DNA of 64,000 nt from Euryodendron excelsum (lineage: Eukaryota; Streptophyta; Magnoliopsida; Ericales; Pentaphylacaceae). Positions 10,383-20,945 of this stretch are shown here, one piece after another; position 1 is the stretch's first letter; the number at the start of each line of letters is the position of its first letter. The DNA lies in NCBI GenBank assembly GCA_033060915.1, contig CM065389.1, forward strand, positions 24,822,501 through 24,886,500, in the 5' to 3' direction. Under the pieces are notes generated by a model that saw only the letters and a list, made by a program, of their open reading frames with translations, did no database searches and was not told the DNA's origin. The position numbers were made by a program, and so were the translations under genes.

Positions 10383-13300
10383 TGTCGCACCTAGATTTTT
10401 CGCACTTGAGGAATACTCACACAAGCAGGAAAAATGCTGTACTCTCTCATTAGAACTCACCCTCCTAGAAGAATGAGTGCGACTAGGTTTGAATTGTAAA
10501 TTTGATTTGAATAAAGGGCTTTTAGAAAAAGATTTGGAGTCGCCACCTAACTTGATTAAGGTGAGTTAGGTCACCTAAAAACTAAGAATAATCTGAAGAC
10601 TACACTTAGGGTTTTTGGAAAACGATTTTGAAAATATCTCCTCAAGAGAGGGTTTTTAAAAAAAAAGGTTGTTTGGCAACCTTTGGAAAATATTTAGCCC
10701 TTTTTGAAAAATAACTCCTTCTGGTCTTTGAAAACAGTGATCCTAGGTTCGGAGGTTGGTTATGTGTAGGGAAGACGCACTAAGCCATCACCCTACTACG
10801 CCCTTTCGGTACCTACATGTCAATCTACCCTGGATTCACCTACGAGAGTCTACAACTAACTAATGTTCAATCCTATTCACTTTGAAAAAAAAAATAATGT
10901 TTAAAAAGAAACTAACATGATGCATGATATGCACGTGTAAGAAAAGAGAATTGAAAAATAGATTTGGAAAGAGATTGATTTGAAATTGATTTGATTTGAA
11001 AATAGATTTGAAAAGATGGAATTGAAATTGGAAAGTTTGAAAATTTGGAAATAGAAATTTGAAATTGGAAGTTTGAAAATAGATTAGAAATTTAAAAAGA
11101 TTGTAGAATTTGAGATTTGGAAAATGTGGTGGAATTTGAAATTTGAAAGATGTGACCGCACCCTTGAAGGTGGAATTGAAAGTTTGAAAAGTGTTGTGAC
11201 CGCACCTATGAAGGTTGCCTACGTATCCCTTTGGGGGAATCAGGTCAGTCGTAGTTCGGACAAGAGTCCGATTGAAAAGAGATTGATTTGAAAGAAAGAG
11301 ATTGAATTGGAAATTGAATTGGAAGATTGAGAGATTGAACTTAGAATAGAAGATTAAGAACTGGAATTTAGAATTTTGGAATTGAAGAGATTGGATGTTG
11401 ATTTGAAAAGATTTGAAAAGACTTGACTTTGGAAAACTCGGTTTTAGGAAACCTAGACTTAGGAAAGAGACTTAGGAAAGATTTGACTCAAGATTAGGAA
11501 AGATTGGATTTAGGATATGTCTGAATTAGGAAAGTTTCATTTTTGGAAAGTTTCGAATTAAGAAAGTTTTGAATTAGGAAAGTTTTCAAATTAGGAGAGT
11601 TTCAAAATTAGGAAAGTTTTAAAATTAGGAAAGTTTTAGGAATTGGAAAGTTCCGTTTTCAGAAAGGTTTTGAAATAGGAAAGTATTGAAAATAAGGAAG
11701 TTTTGAAAGTGGGAAAGTTTAGAAAACAAGGAAGTTTTGAAAATAAGAAAGTTTTGAGTTTAGAAACCTTTGGATTTGGAAAGAGAGATTCTAGAAACCC
11801 TAGATTTTGAAAGTGTAGAATTTTAGCGTAGAAAAGAGGTTTCGAAAATGTGTATAGTTTTGATGTAGAAAACGAGAGATTTTGGAAACCTAGGTTTGGG
11901 GCAAAGTTCGAAAATCATGTTTTTGGGAAGAAAATTAGGGTTTCCTAATTGTGGGTTCTAGGGCTTGACTTGGGCTCTAAGGAAAGAGTTTTTTAGAAAG
12001 TGTGTTTTTGGGAACGGAGATTTTTAGAAAGGAATCCTAGAGAGGAGTTTTTGGAAAGTGTATTTTGGAAATGAGTTTTTTGGAAGGAAAATTCTAGAGG
12101 GTGGTTTCTAGAAGGAAGATTTTGGGAAGAGAGCTTTTAGAAAGATTTTTGGTAGAAAATCGTTGGAGAGAGTTTTTGAAAAGATTTTTAGGGAGCGTTT
12201 TTAGAAAGTGGATTTTGAGGAGAGGATTTTGGAAAGGAATTGAAAAAGAGAGTTTTGAAAAGTAGATTTTTGGAGGAAGTTTTTGAAAACAACTTTGGAG
12301 AGGAGAGTTTTAAGAAAGTATGTTGAAAAAGAGATTTTTAGGAAAAGAGTTTTTTGAAAATAGAGTTTTTAGAAAGTGTAAAAACATCTCACTTTCCTAA
12401 AGCAATTCTAACCATAGGAGGGCTAGAACCACTTTAGGAAAACGGTTTTGAAAACAACAAGAGTTGAAAATATGGACCATATTGGTCACTTTGAATGTAA
12501 CACTTTCCTAAAGCAATCCTAGCTATGGAAAGGCTAGAATCACCCTAGGATTGTGATTTTGAAAACATGTTTTGAAAAAGGAGACTTTGATGCAATTTTG
12601 AAAACAAGTTTGAAAACGATTTTGAAAAACAACTTTGAAAACGGCTTTTGAAAGATGCAAGATCATGATATGCACAATGCAATTTTAAGGTCGTGAACAT
12701 ACAAGGCTAATGCTTCACCACATAATCAAGGGGGGCTGGACCCACGTGGTCTCTGGTTAGACTAGAAGAAAACCCCCAACATGGTGACTCTCCAATAGTC
12801 CAATCCTACACATGGACCGAGAATCCCCTTGTTTTAAGCGTGTAAAGAAAGGGGGGAAAAGAGATGGGGGATTAAAATAGAGAAAACCCAAGTGGGTTGG
12901 AGAGAGAAGAGAGAGGGGGAAGTGCGGAAATTTAAATAGAGAACCTACCTTGTGTCTTTTTTTATTTTGTGCGCCTTGCTTTCTTCGGTCTTCGTCTTGA
13001 GCTTTGTCTTCAATCTTCAAAAGTTGTCTTCAAGCTTCAAACTTCAGATTGCAACTCTTCAAGTCTTCGAAGGAGGGTTGAAGGCTAGTGTATGAGTGTA
13101 TTTGGGTGTATAGGAGTGTATATGAGGCTAGGGTTTGTGTAGGGTGGCTAGGGTTTGGAAAACCTAGGGAAGCTAGGGTTTAGGAGGTGCTCGAGCTCTG
13201 TATATCAAATTATATGATTTTTAGACTGAGTTTACGCATCCTTTTCACGTTGGAGGAGACTCTGTATTTATAGAGGTTGGACAACACTAGCGCTTGTTGC

Positions 13301-14410
13301 AGTGGCGCCAGGCCATAATTTACACTGGTGCCACTAGGAATGGCGCAAGGCCAATTTTTGGCTTGGCGCCACTACAGCCATTTAGGAAATATTTAAGGTC
13401 GGCAAGCAACGTATCTTTGATTAGATTTGGGCACCTGTACTAGTGACTACCATGCAATTTTTAGACTGGCTTCACTAGGAGTGACTCCGGAAAGTCCGGA
13501 AATGATTTAAAGAAGGCAGGACTGACTCGAAAGGCCGAAAAAGAGCAGGAACACTTAAAATAGTGTCTCAGAGGTATTTGGCTTGAAAAGTGAGGATAGA
13601 ATGTGTCGGAAGGGTTGACCGGGTCTTTAGGGGCAAAACGGTCAATCGGACCAAAAATTGTCGAGATAGATTCGAACTGTCCCAGAAGAGGACTCGAGAT
13701 TTGGAAATATTGTTTAGAATGTTCCCAAAGGTTGCCGGTTTAATATCCAGAGCCGATGTGGTTAGAAGAGGTAACCGGCCCACCAGGGGCAAAATGGTCA
13801 TTTCACACCGGGTTTGCCGGAACTGACTCGGGATGATCCGGAAGGATAGAAAAAGGTTGAGAATACTATAAGAAGTAATATCAGAGGATTACCGGTTTGA
13901 TACCCAGAGCCGATGTGGTTCCTGGGGCATTCGGATGCCTAGGGGTGAAATGGTCATCTTGACCGGAAAGTCTCGGAAAAGATCCAAGAGGTAGTTTGAT
14001 CATTTTTCACCGAAGTGGGCTAACAGACACTGGTGTTGACCTGGGTTTTGAGTGTTTCCGCCACTCTGACGGCGGTCATCGGGACACAGGGGTTTGTTGG
14101 CAATTCCCTATATCGACCTATTTGTGAGTATTTTCGCTACTCTAACGGTTGTGATATTTACTATTATTTTCGCTACTCGGACCATCTCGAGGAATAAACT
14201 GTCTCGGGAGAGGGATTGGAAATGGGTTTTATCGTCTTCGAAAAGACGTGCCTGGTTGGAACCGTTTCGAGGAATAAACTGTCTCGAGAGTGGAATTAGA
14301 AAGGGGTCTTACCGCCTCCGAAAAGACGTGCCTGGTTGGAACCGTCTCGAGGAATAAACTGTCCCGAGAGTGGGATTGGAAAGGGGTCTTACCGTCTTCG
14401 AAAAGATGTG
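10383..14410 (-). mobile_element. Big-LTR copy A1 (R-U5 and part of U3), G-subfamily
   Basis: On plus it starts TGTCGCACCTAG, which is the reverse complement of the LTR 3' end. It matches copy G in mirror image along its length: the conserved U5 end (10383-10900), a purine-rich block on this strand (10940-12400), the leader with VNTR-free text, and a TATA box at 13264-13276. At ~14410, at the end of an 80-bp repeat, it switches to C-subfamily text (A2). No PBS lies at its outer end; it abuts copia-2 RNase H with flank ACCAT. Confidence 0.75.
13264..13276 (-). promoter_or_regulatory. TATA box of big-LTR A1
   Basis: The minus strand reads CCTCTATAAATACAG, matching the TATA context of copy G at 57079-57091. 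A GGCGCC palindrome cluster lies just upstream in element sense (13301-13374). This TATA defines the LTR sense as TGTAAGCACC to GGCGCGACA. Confidence 0.65.
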
Positions 14411-14420
14411 CCTGGATTAG
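14180..14420. repeat. 80-bp tandem array in A1 (3 copies)
   Basis: GGAATAAACTGTC recurs at 14191, 14271 and 14351, so the period is 80 bp. Each unit holds an inverted repeat centred on TTCG (GTCTTCGAAAAGAC-like). It is the same VNTR as 55560-56045 in copy G, where six units are present. The A1/A2 junction falls at its edge. Confidence 0.85.
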
Positions 14421-16211
14421 AACCGTTTTCAGAGATTGAAAGAAATTAGGGTTTGTAGAGGGTTGAACTCTGTTTTCAGAGAGGCAGCATTTTTGGATAG
14501 AGATTGCGGACCCTTTTTACGTAGGGGGAGGATCTATATTTATAGACAACTTAAATGAACCTGGCACCTGTTGTAGTGGCGCCAAGCTTAAAATTACACA
14601 GACACCACTACTAGTGGTGCCAGGCCAATTTTTGGCTTGGCGCCACTACTTCTGGCCCCAACCACTTTGGGAAGTTTTTAGGGCGGCAAGAAACGTATCT
14701 TTCGACTCTTGGTACGCAAGGCAAAAGATTTGGGCACTTATACTAGTGACTACCATGCAATTTTTGGCTTGGCTCCACTATGAATGACTCTGGAAGATCC
14801 GGTAATGTTTCAGGAGGCCAGGAATGATCCAAAAGGCCATAAATGGGTGGAAACCCTTGAAATAGTGTCTCCGGGGGGAGGGGGTAACGGACTTGAAAAA
14901 CAATATAAAGATTGTTGAAATGGTCGACCGAGCCATTAGGGGCAAAACGGCCACTAGGAGTGACCTGTGAGAAGACTTGAAGATTGGAAACACTATTGAG
15001 AGTGTTCCAAAGAGTTTTCGATTTGATACCCAGAGCTGATGTGGTTGGAAAAGGCAACCGGCCCACCAGGGACAAAACGATCATTTTGCACTGGGTTTGC
15101 CGAAATAGACTCGGAATGATCTGAAAAAGTGTTGGAAGTTTGGGAATACTATTAGAAGCATTCTCATAAGGTTACCGGTTTGATGCTCAGAGTCGGTGTG
15201 ATTCCCGGAGGCAATCGAATGCTTAGGAGCAAAATGGTCATTTTGATCGGATGATCCCAGAATTGGTCCGGAACTGACTAAAAGGCACTTGAACATGTCG
15301 GATTTTCTTTGGCATGATCTTGGAAGGGTGGACTTACTGCTTTGAGGACTTAGGTATTTTCTCGAGAAATGTGCCGAAAAGGGCCTAAGAGGGAGTTTGG
15401 TCATTTTTCACCAGAGTGGGCTAGCAGGCACTGGTGTTGACCCTAGTTCTGAGTGTTTTTGTCACTCTGAAGGTATGTGATGAGTTTGTTTCCAAAGGTA
15501 TCTCATCCTTTGATAAACATGTCACGGCTAGGAGACGAGTTCGGTCCTGTGACATAAGGGGTTTGTTGGCAATTCCCTATGTCGACCTATTTACGAGTGT
15601 TTCTGCCACTCTGACAATTGCATTTTTGGGAGTGTTTCCACCACTTTGATGGTGTACATTCATTCCAGAGACTGCCTAATCTCGGGAAGCTACTAGATGG
15701 ACTTATCGTTTGAGTAATCAACTTTCTCGAAAGATGTGCTGAGTAACGGACATTCTACATTGGCTGGTTAGCAGGCGCCAAAGGTGAGCCGTTCTTCCAT
15801 CTTGGGGACTTGGGTTTTGTCCCGGTCGACAGGTTTGAAAGGACTAACCGTTTTAAGGAGTTTTCTTAGAGACCGTGCCAGACTGGATGAACTTACTGCC
15901 TGAGGGATCAACTTTCTCAAAAGGCACACCGGATTGACTTTAATTGATCTGGATTGGAGTTAAAACTGGAATTGAGGTTGAGATAGGGACTTACCATCTC
16001 TAGGAAGATGTGCCAATTGGAATTCGACCGAGGAATGGCCCAAGGGTATTTTGGTCATTTTGCCTCTATTGGGCCTAGTGGGCCCGCGAAGTAATCAGTT
16101 GATGGGATTGAGTCTAGAACATTGATTTGAACTTAAATGTGTCTGTATCGATTTGAATATGAGTTCGGGCAGACTATAGATTGCCGAGCGGGCAAAAATG
16201 AGGTGCTTACA
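14411..16211 (-). mobile_element. Big-LTR copy A2: U3 part of the 3' LTR, C-subfamily
   Basis: On the minus strand it begins at 16211 with TGTAAGCACCTCATTTTTGCC directly after a polypurine tract, so it is the 3' LTR of the element whose 5' LTR is copy C. It parallels C (about 29900-31660) block by block, for instance the text from 14740 matches 30160, and 15780 matches 31170. A second TATA lies at 14534-14546. R and U5 of this subfamily are missing, replaced by A1. Confidence 0.75.
14534..14546 (-). promoter_or_regulatory. TATA box of big-LTR A2
   Basis: The minus strand reads TCTATAAATATA. As in A1 it is preceded (in sense) by a GGCGCC/GGTGCC palindrome cluster at 14575-14650. Copy A therefore carries two core promoters about 1.27 kb apart. 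Confidence 0.55.
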
Positions 16212-16228
16212 GCTGCCCCTCTTTTTCT
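16212..16228 (-). other. Polypurine tract of big-LTR element A2-C
   Basis: The minus strand reads AGAAAAAGAGGGGCAGC immediately before the LTR start TGTAAGCACC. The same arrangement is found at 53211-53227. It fixes the element orientation as minus. Confidence 0.8.
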
Positions 16229-16229
16229 G

Positions 16230-16256
16230 TCTTTGCTTGTCGAAGACAAAAAAAGA
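16230..16256 (-). ncRNA. Conserved hairpin upstream of the polypurine tract
   Basis: The minus strand folds as TCTTT, loop TT, TTGTC, loop TTC, GACAA, loop GC, AAAGA. The copy at 53185-53210 has ACTTT/AAAGT and TTGCC/GGCAA, so two positions differ while pairing is kept. It is a structural element of the 3' end rather than a free RNA gene; function unknown. Confidence 0.5.
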
Positions 16257-17794
16257 TAAAGTAAGAGTCCCATGATTATCACGAGGCAATCAGAGGGATT
16301 TAAAATTGAAAGGTTTTTGAAGATTGAAGTAGTTAGAAATTGGAATTTTCAGTTTGAAAACTGGTTTGTCTTAATTTTGAAATTTAGAATTTTGAAAACT
16401 TGATTTGGAAATTAATCTGAACTGACATTCTGACTAATTGAATGACACTCTTTTAGGTTTTGAAAATTGATACTTCAAAATTGAAGATGATTTTTGAAAT
16501 TGAAGTTGATAGTTTAAAATTATTTTGAAATTGCTTTCTGAAATAGATTGATTTGGATTTGAATTGAAATGTTTTTTAAAAATTTTTGAAATCTTGAACA
16601 AAACTTTTGAATAAAAAGTTTGAAAACTTAAAATTTTGAAAATAGGATTTTTGAGGCAAAAAAGCTTAGAAAACCTAAGAATGTTTTTGAGAATTAAAAT
16701 TTTAAGGAAGATAGTTTAAAATCCTTTGGAACATATATAAATATATATATATATATATTTTGAACGAAGCTTTTGAAAGATAGAGCGTGGATTAACCTGG
16801 GAAATACTTTTAAGATTAAACTTTTTGAAGGAAAAAGTTTTGAAAAACTGGGAAAAGATTTTGAAACGAGACTTCTCTTTTTTTGTTTTTGAAGGAAGAA
16901 GTTAGAAAACTCTAGAAAGGTATTTTAGAAATCAAATATTTTGAAGGAAAATGTTAGGAAAGCCTAGAAAGTATTTTTGAAATAAAATCTTATTAATGGA
17001 AAAAAAGGAAAAAAAAAACTTTGAGAGTATGGCCTTTTTGGCAGAGAAGACCCTGATAAACTCGGACAAAATTATTTAAATGAGAAAAGAGTTAGAAATT
17101 TCTAAAATAAAATCTTTTTGAAGGAGAAAGAGATAAAACCATTGAGAGTAGGGCTTTTTTGGCAGAGAAGGTCCTGAAAAACTCAGAAGGAGTTTTTAAA
17201 ATAAAGAAAGAGTTGAAAATTTTGAAAATAAATCTTTTTAAAGAAAAAGGAGATAAAACCCTTGAATGTGGGCCCTTTTTGATAGAGAAAGCCTTGGGAA
17301 ACTCGGGAGGCCTAAAACTATTGATGGAAAAACTTAGGAAGAATTTTTGAAAACAAAATTTTGAATAAAAACTTTTGAGGGAAATATTTTAGAAGATTTG
17401 AAAAAGGAAAAAGTTTTTAGAAAATATTGATTGGAATAGAAATCTTTTTGGGTAAGAAATTTGAGATAAACTTTGATTGAAAATGTTTGAGATTTATTTT
17501 GAAATGAACTTTTGATTTTGAATTAGAAACTATTTTGATTTGAAACTTGGACTAAATGTTTAGAAAATTCATTTTGACTTGAAATTTGACTTTTTGAGGC
17601 AAAATGTTTAGAAAATTTATTTTGACTTAAAACGCAAATTTTTGAAGACAAAATGTGCAGAAAATTCATTTTGACTCAGAATTTGAAATCTTTTTTACTT
17701 TATCCTTTTTATTTATTTATTTTTTTTATCTCCGTTACCTTTTTGAACTATACTTACCATATGTCGGCGTTATTACCTTAATTTTGCTTTTAGG
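16257..17794 (-). other. 3' non-coding region of big-LTR element
   Basis: The stretch is highly A-rich on plus, with many TTTTGAAA and AAAGTTTTGAAA words and an (AT)n tract near 16733-16760. Loose repeats of about 100-130 bp (ACTTTTTGAGG... AAAGTTAGGAAA) recur between 16640 and 17440. No domain is visible. The plus-strand frames here are products of the repeat. Confidence 0.5.
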
Positions 17795-18038
17795 ATGGCA
17801 GATGCAGGTGACGACGGTTTCGAGAGGAGACGTTACTCTAGGAAGGGGGTTCGTACAGATTCGGTAGGCAACTTTAGTCATTCTCGAGATAGCTAGAGAT
17901 CTGCTAGTCGGGCATCTTCTAGCCAGAGCAGAAGGGGGAGTATGCCTTCAGTCGACCCCTTCCCTCCAGTCAAGCAAGCTTTTGAGGGAGATCTGGATGC
18001 AAAGGAGATGGACGTCGTGGAGGAGGTATCGGGCCTTG
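17795..18038 (+). pseudogene. Antisense ORF of the big-LTR element, 5' part (split by solo LTR B)
   Basis: On plus, opposite to the element, an ATG at 17795 in context TTAGGATGGCA opens a frame starting MADAGDDGFERRRYSRKG, with an in-frame TAG as codon 34, then a Ser/Arg-rich stretch and SVDPFPPVKQAFEGD. It reaches 18037, is split by solo LTR B, and resumes after the right duplication copy to stop at 19967-19969, about 84 codons in all. A pyrimidine tract ending TTTTGCTTTTAG lies directly upstream and looks like a splice acceptor, so this may be a second exon. Tat-lineage gypsy elements are known to carry antisense ORFs between pol and the 3' LTR; that would fit here. No known domain recognised. 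Confidence 0.4.
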
Positions 18039-19953
18039 TGTAAGCAGTCCATTTTGGCCCGCTCGGTAGTCTCTAGTTCGTCCAGACTTTTATTCAAGTC
18101 TATATGGACGCATTCTAAGTTTAAACTAGTTTTCCAGACATAATCCAATCAATTGTTCGCTTCCCGGGCTAGTCCAGCACAAATAGAGGCAAAATGACCA
18201 AAATGCCCTTATGGCATCATCTGGTCCAATTCCAATGGGCACGTCTTCTCGAAGACAATAAGTTCTCGTTTTAATCTCAATTCCAGTTCAAATCAAGTTC
18301 GGCATGTCTTTCGAGAAAGTTGATCCCTCATGGCGATAAGTCCATCCAATCTGGCACATTTTCTAAGAAAGATCTTCAGAACGATAAGTCCATTCAAACT
18401 TGTCGACTGGGATGAGACCCCAAGTCCCCGAGATGGTAGAACGGTCCACTTTTGGCGCCTGCTAGCCTGCCAATGAAGAATCTCTATTTCAGCATGCCTT
18501 TTGAGAAAGTTGATTCCTCAGGCGATAAATCCATCTAGCAGCTTTCCGAGATTAGACAGTCTTTAGAATGATCACAAACCGTTAGAGTAACGAAAGTACT
18601 TGTAAACATCGCAACTGTCAGAGTGGCGGAAACACTTGTAAACAGGTTAGCATTGAAAATTGCCAACAAATCCCTATGTCACGGGACCACCGTCAGAGTG
18701 ATAGAAACACTCAAAACCTAGGTCAACACCAGTGCCTGCTAGCCCACTCTGGTGAAAAATGACCAAACTGCCCCTAGGACCATTTCTAGCATGTTTCTCG
18801 AAAAAGTACCTAAGTCCTCAGAACGGTAAGTTCACTCTTCCAGGATTGTCCCAAAGACGATCTAGCATGTTTAAGTACCTTCCAATCGGTTTCGAGCCAA
18901 TTTCGAGACCCTAGGCAAACGGTCAAAATGACTATTTTGCCCCTAGGCATCCGAGCACCCTGGGAACCACACCGACTCTGGATATCAAACCGGTAACCTC
19001 CCAGAGATGTTTCTGATGGTGTCCCCAGCCTTTTAATGCATGTCTGGATCATTCCGAGTTAGTTTCGATAAACCTGATACAAAATGACCATTTTGCCCCT
19101 GGTGGGCTGGTCACCACTTCCAACCACACCGGCTCTGGGTATCAAACCAGTAACCTCCTGGAACATTTTAGCTAATATTTCCAAGCCTTGAGTCTTCTTC
19201 TGGGATATTCCAAGTCCAGTTGCATATCATGGGTGCAGTTGCAACCTTTTTCAAGCTTCTATTTTCACAACCTTTTTCAAGTTTCTAATTCCATAACTAT
19301 TTTCAAACTTCCAAATCCAAAAATCTATTTTCAAATTTCTATTCCAAATCTTTCTTTCAAAATCAAATCAAGTCCTTTTCAAATCTATTTTCAAAAATCA
19401 AAGTCTTTTCTTGCACTTGCATATCATGCATCATGTCGAATTTCTTTTCAAAGTTCTTTTCTAAAGTGGATAGTTTTGGATATTTATTAATCAAAGATTC
19501 TAAGTGAGTGAACCTAGAGTGAATAGGCATGTAGGTACCGCAAGGGCGGGGTAGGGTGATAATCTTAGGATATTTTCCTTACACGTAACCAACCCCCGGA
19601 CTTAAGATCACTGTTTTCGAAGACCAAATGGAGTTAATTTCAAAAAATGGCTTAAATATTTCCAAAGGTTGCCAAAACCTCTTTTCTTAAAAACCCTCTC
19701 TTGAGGAATTCTTCAAAAATATTTTCAAAAATCCTAAGTGTAATCCTTGGATTGTGCTTAGTTTTTAGGTGACCTAACTTACCTTAATCAAGTTAGGAGG
19801 TGACTTCAATTGTTTTTCAAAAGCCCTTATTCAAAATCAAATTTTCAATTCAAACCTAGTTGCACTCATCTTTCTAGGAGGATGAGTTCTAATGAGAGAG
19901 TACTGTGTTTTTCTTACTTGTCTTTTTCGGGTGTGAAAAATCGGGGCGCGACA
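18039..19953 (+). mobile_element. Solo big-LTR B with internal deletion, TSD CCTTG
   Basis: The element runs from TGTAAGCAGTCC to GGGGCGCGACA and is flanked by exact 5-bp duplications CCTTG (18034-18038 and 19954-19958). It is only 1.9 kb because U3 text (homologous to ~56690 in G) jumps near 19212 to U5 text (homologous to ~59780), removing about 3 kb that includes the palindromes, the TATA box and the whole leader. It therefore lacks a core promoter. It splits the antisense ORF. Confidence 0.88.
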
Positions 19954-19958
19954 CCTTG

Positions 19959-19969
19959 GAGATCGCTGA
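19959..19969 (+). pseudogene. End of the antisense ORF after solo LTR B
   Basis: Removing LTR B and one CCTTG copy continues the phase as GGA GAT CGC TGA, giving a stop at 19967-19969. This is the 3' remnant of the frame described at 17795. Confidence 0.4.
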
Positions 19970-19984
19970 GCGGACAAAAATTCT

Positions 19985-20945
19985 TTTTGGCGAGATAATA
20001 CTCACTGGAGGAAATTGATGCTTCATCTGACGTGATGATACTCCTTTGGTGAAATTGATGCTTTTTGAACTGGTGCTCCGTTTGGTAGAATGATGCTCCT
20101 CCAAGGAAGTCCAAGGTTGATATCTTCTTGAACCAACATTTCATCTGGTAAAACGCTGCTCGTTTGGGGAAGTCCAATGTTGATATTTGATACTTCTTGA
20201 ACCAACACTTCGTCTGGCGAAATGCTACTCTTCTAGGGAAGTCCAAGGTTGATGTCTTCTTGAATCATTACTCTGTCTAGCAAAACGCTGCTCCTCTAGG
20301 GAAGTCCAAGGTTGATGTCTGATACTTCTTGAATTGGCACTCCGTTTGGCGAAACACTGCCCTTATGGGGAAGTCTAAGTTTAATTTTTTATATTTCTTG
20401 AACTAGCACTTCGTCTGGCAAAACGCTGCTCCTCTAGGGAAGTCAAAGGTTGATTTCTGATACTTCTTGAACCGGCACTCTGTCTAGCAAAACGCTGCTC
20501 CTCCGCGAAAGTCCAAGGCTAATTTCTGATACTTCTTGAATCAACACTCTGTCTTGCAAAGCACTGCTCCTCTGGGAAAGTCCAAGGTTGATTTCTGATA
20601 CTTTTTGAACTGGCACTCCGTCTAGCGAAACGTTGCTCCTTTAGGAAAGTCCAAGGCTAATTTCTGATACTTTTTGAATTAGCAGTTCGTCTGGCGAAAC
20701 GCTACTGTTTTGGGGAAGTCCAAGGTTGATTTTTGATATTTCTTGAACCGACACTCTACCTAGGGAAACACTACTCCTCTTGAGAAGTCCAAGGTTGATT
20801 TCTGATACTTCTTGAACCAGCACTCCGTCTGGCAAAACGCTGCTCCTCTGGGGAAGTCCAAGTTTGATTTTTGATACTTCTTGAACTGGCACTCCGTCTG
20901 GTGAAACGCTGCTCCTCTAGGGAAGTCTAAGGTTGATTGGGGAGG
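19985..20945. repeat. 69-bp minisatellite (about 13 units)
   Basis: GGGAAGTCC words recur at 20367, 20436, 20505, 20574, 20643, 20713, 20782, 20851 and 20920, a period of 69 bp, with shorter and more diverged units before 20367. Sixty-nine bases are 23 codons. On the minus strand (element sense) the reading phase repeats, e.g. VQEVSEINLGLP with RSSVS, and the only frequent stop in one frame comes from CCTAG for CCAG. All plus frames carry stops in each unit. Tandem arrays inside the internal region are known for Tat/Ogre elements. Confidence 0.85.

Noticed and set aside
10383..16211. Reading the big LTR as TGTCGCGCC to GGTGCTTACA (plus sense, 5' LTR first)
   Set aside because: TATA boxes, the tRNA-Arg primer site and the polypurine tracts all point to the opposite sense, TGTAAGCACCCC to GGCGCGACA.
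17795..18038. Frame at 17795 as the true gag start of the big-LTR element
   Set aside because: With the corrected orientation it lies antisense and next to the 3' LTR, so it is described as an antisense ORF instead.
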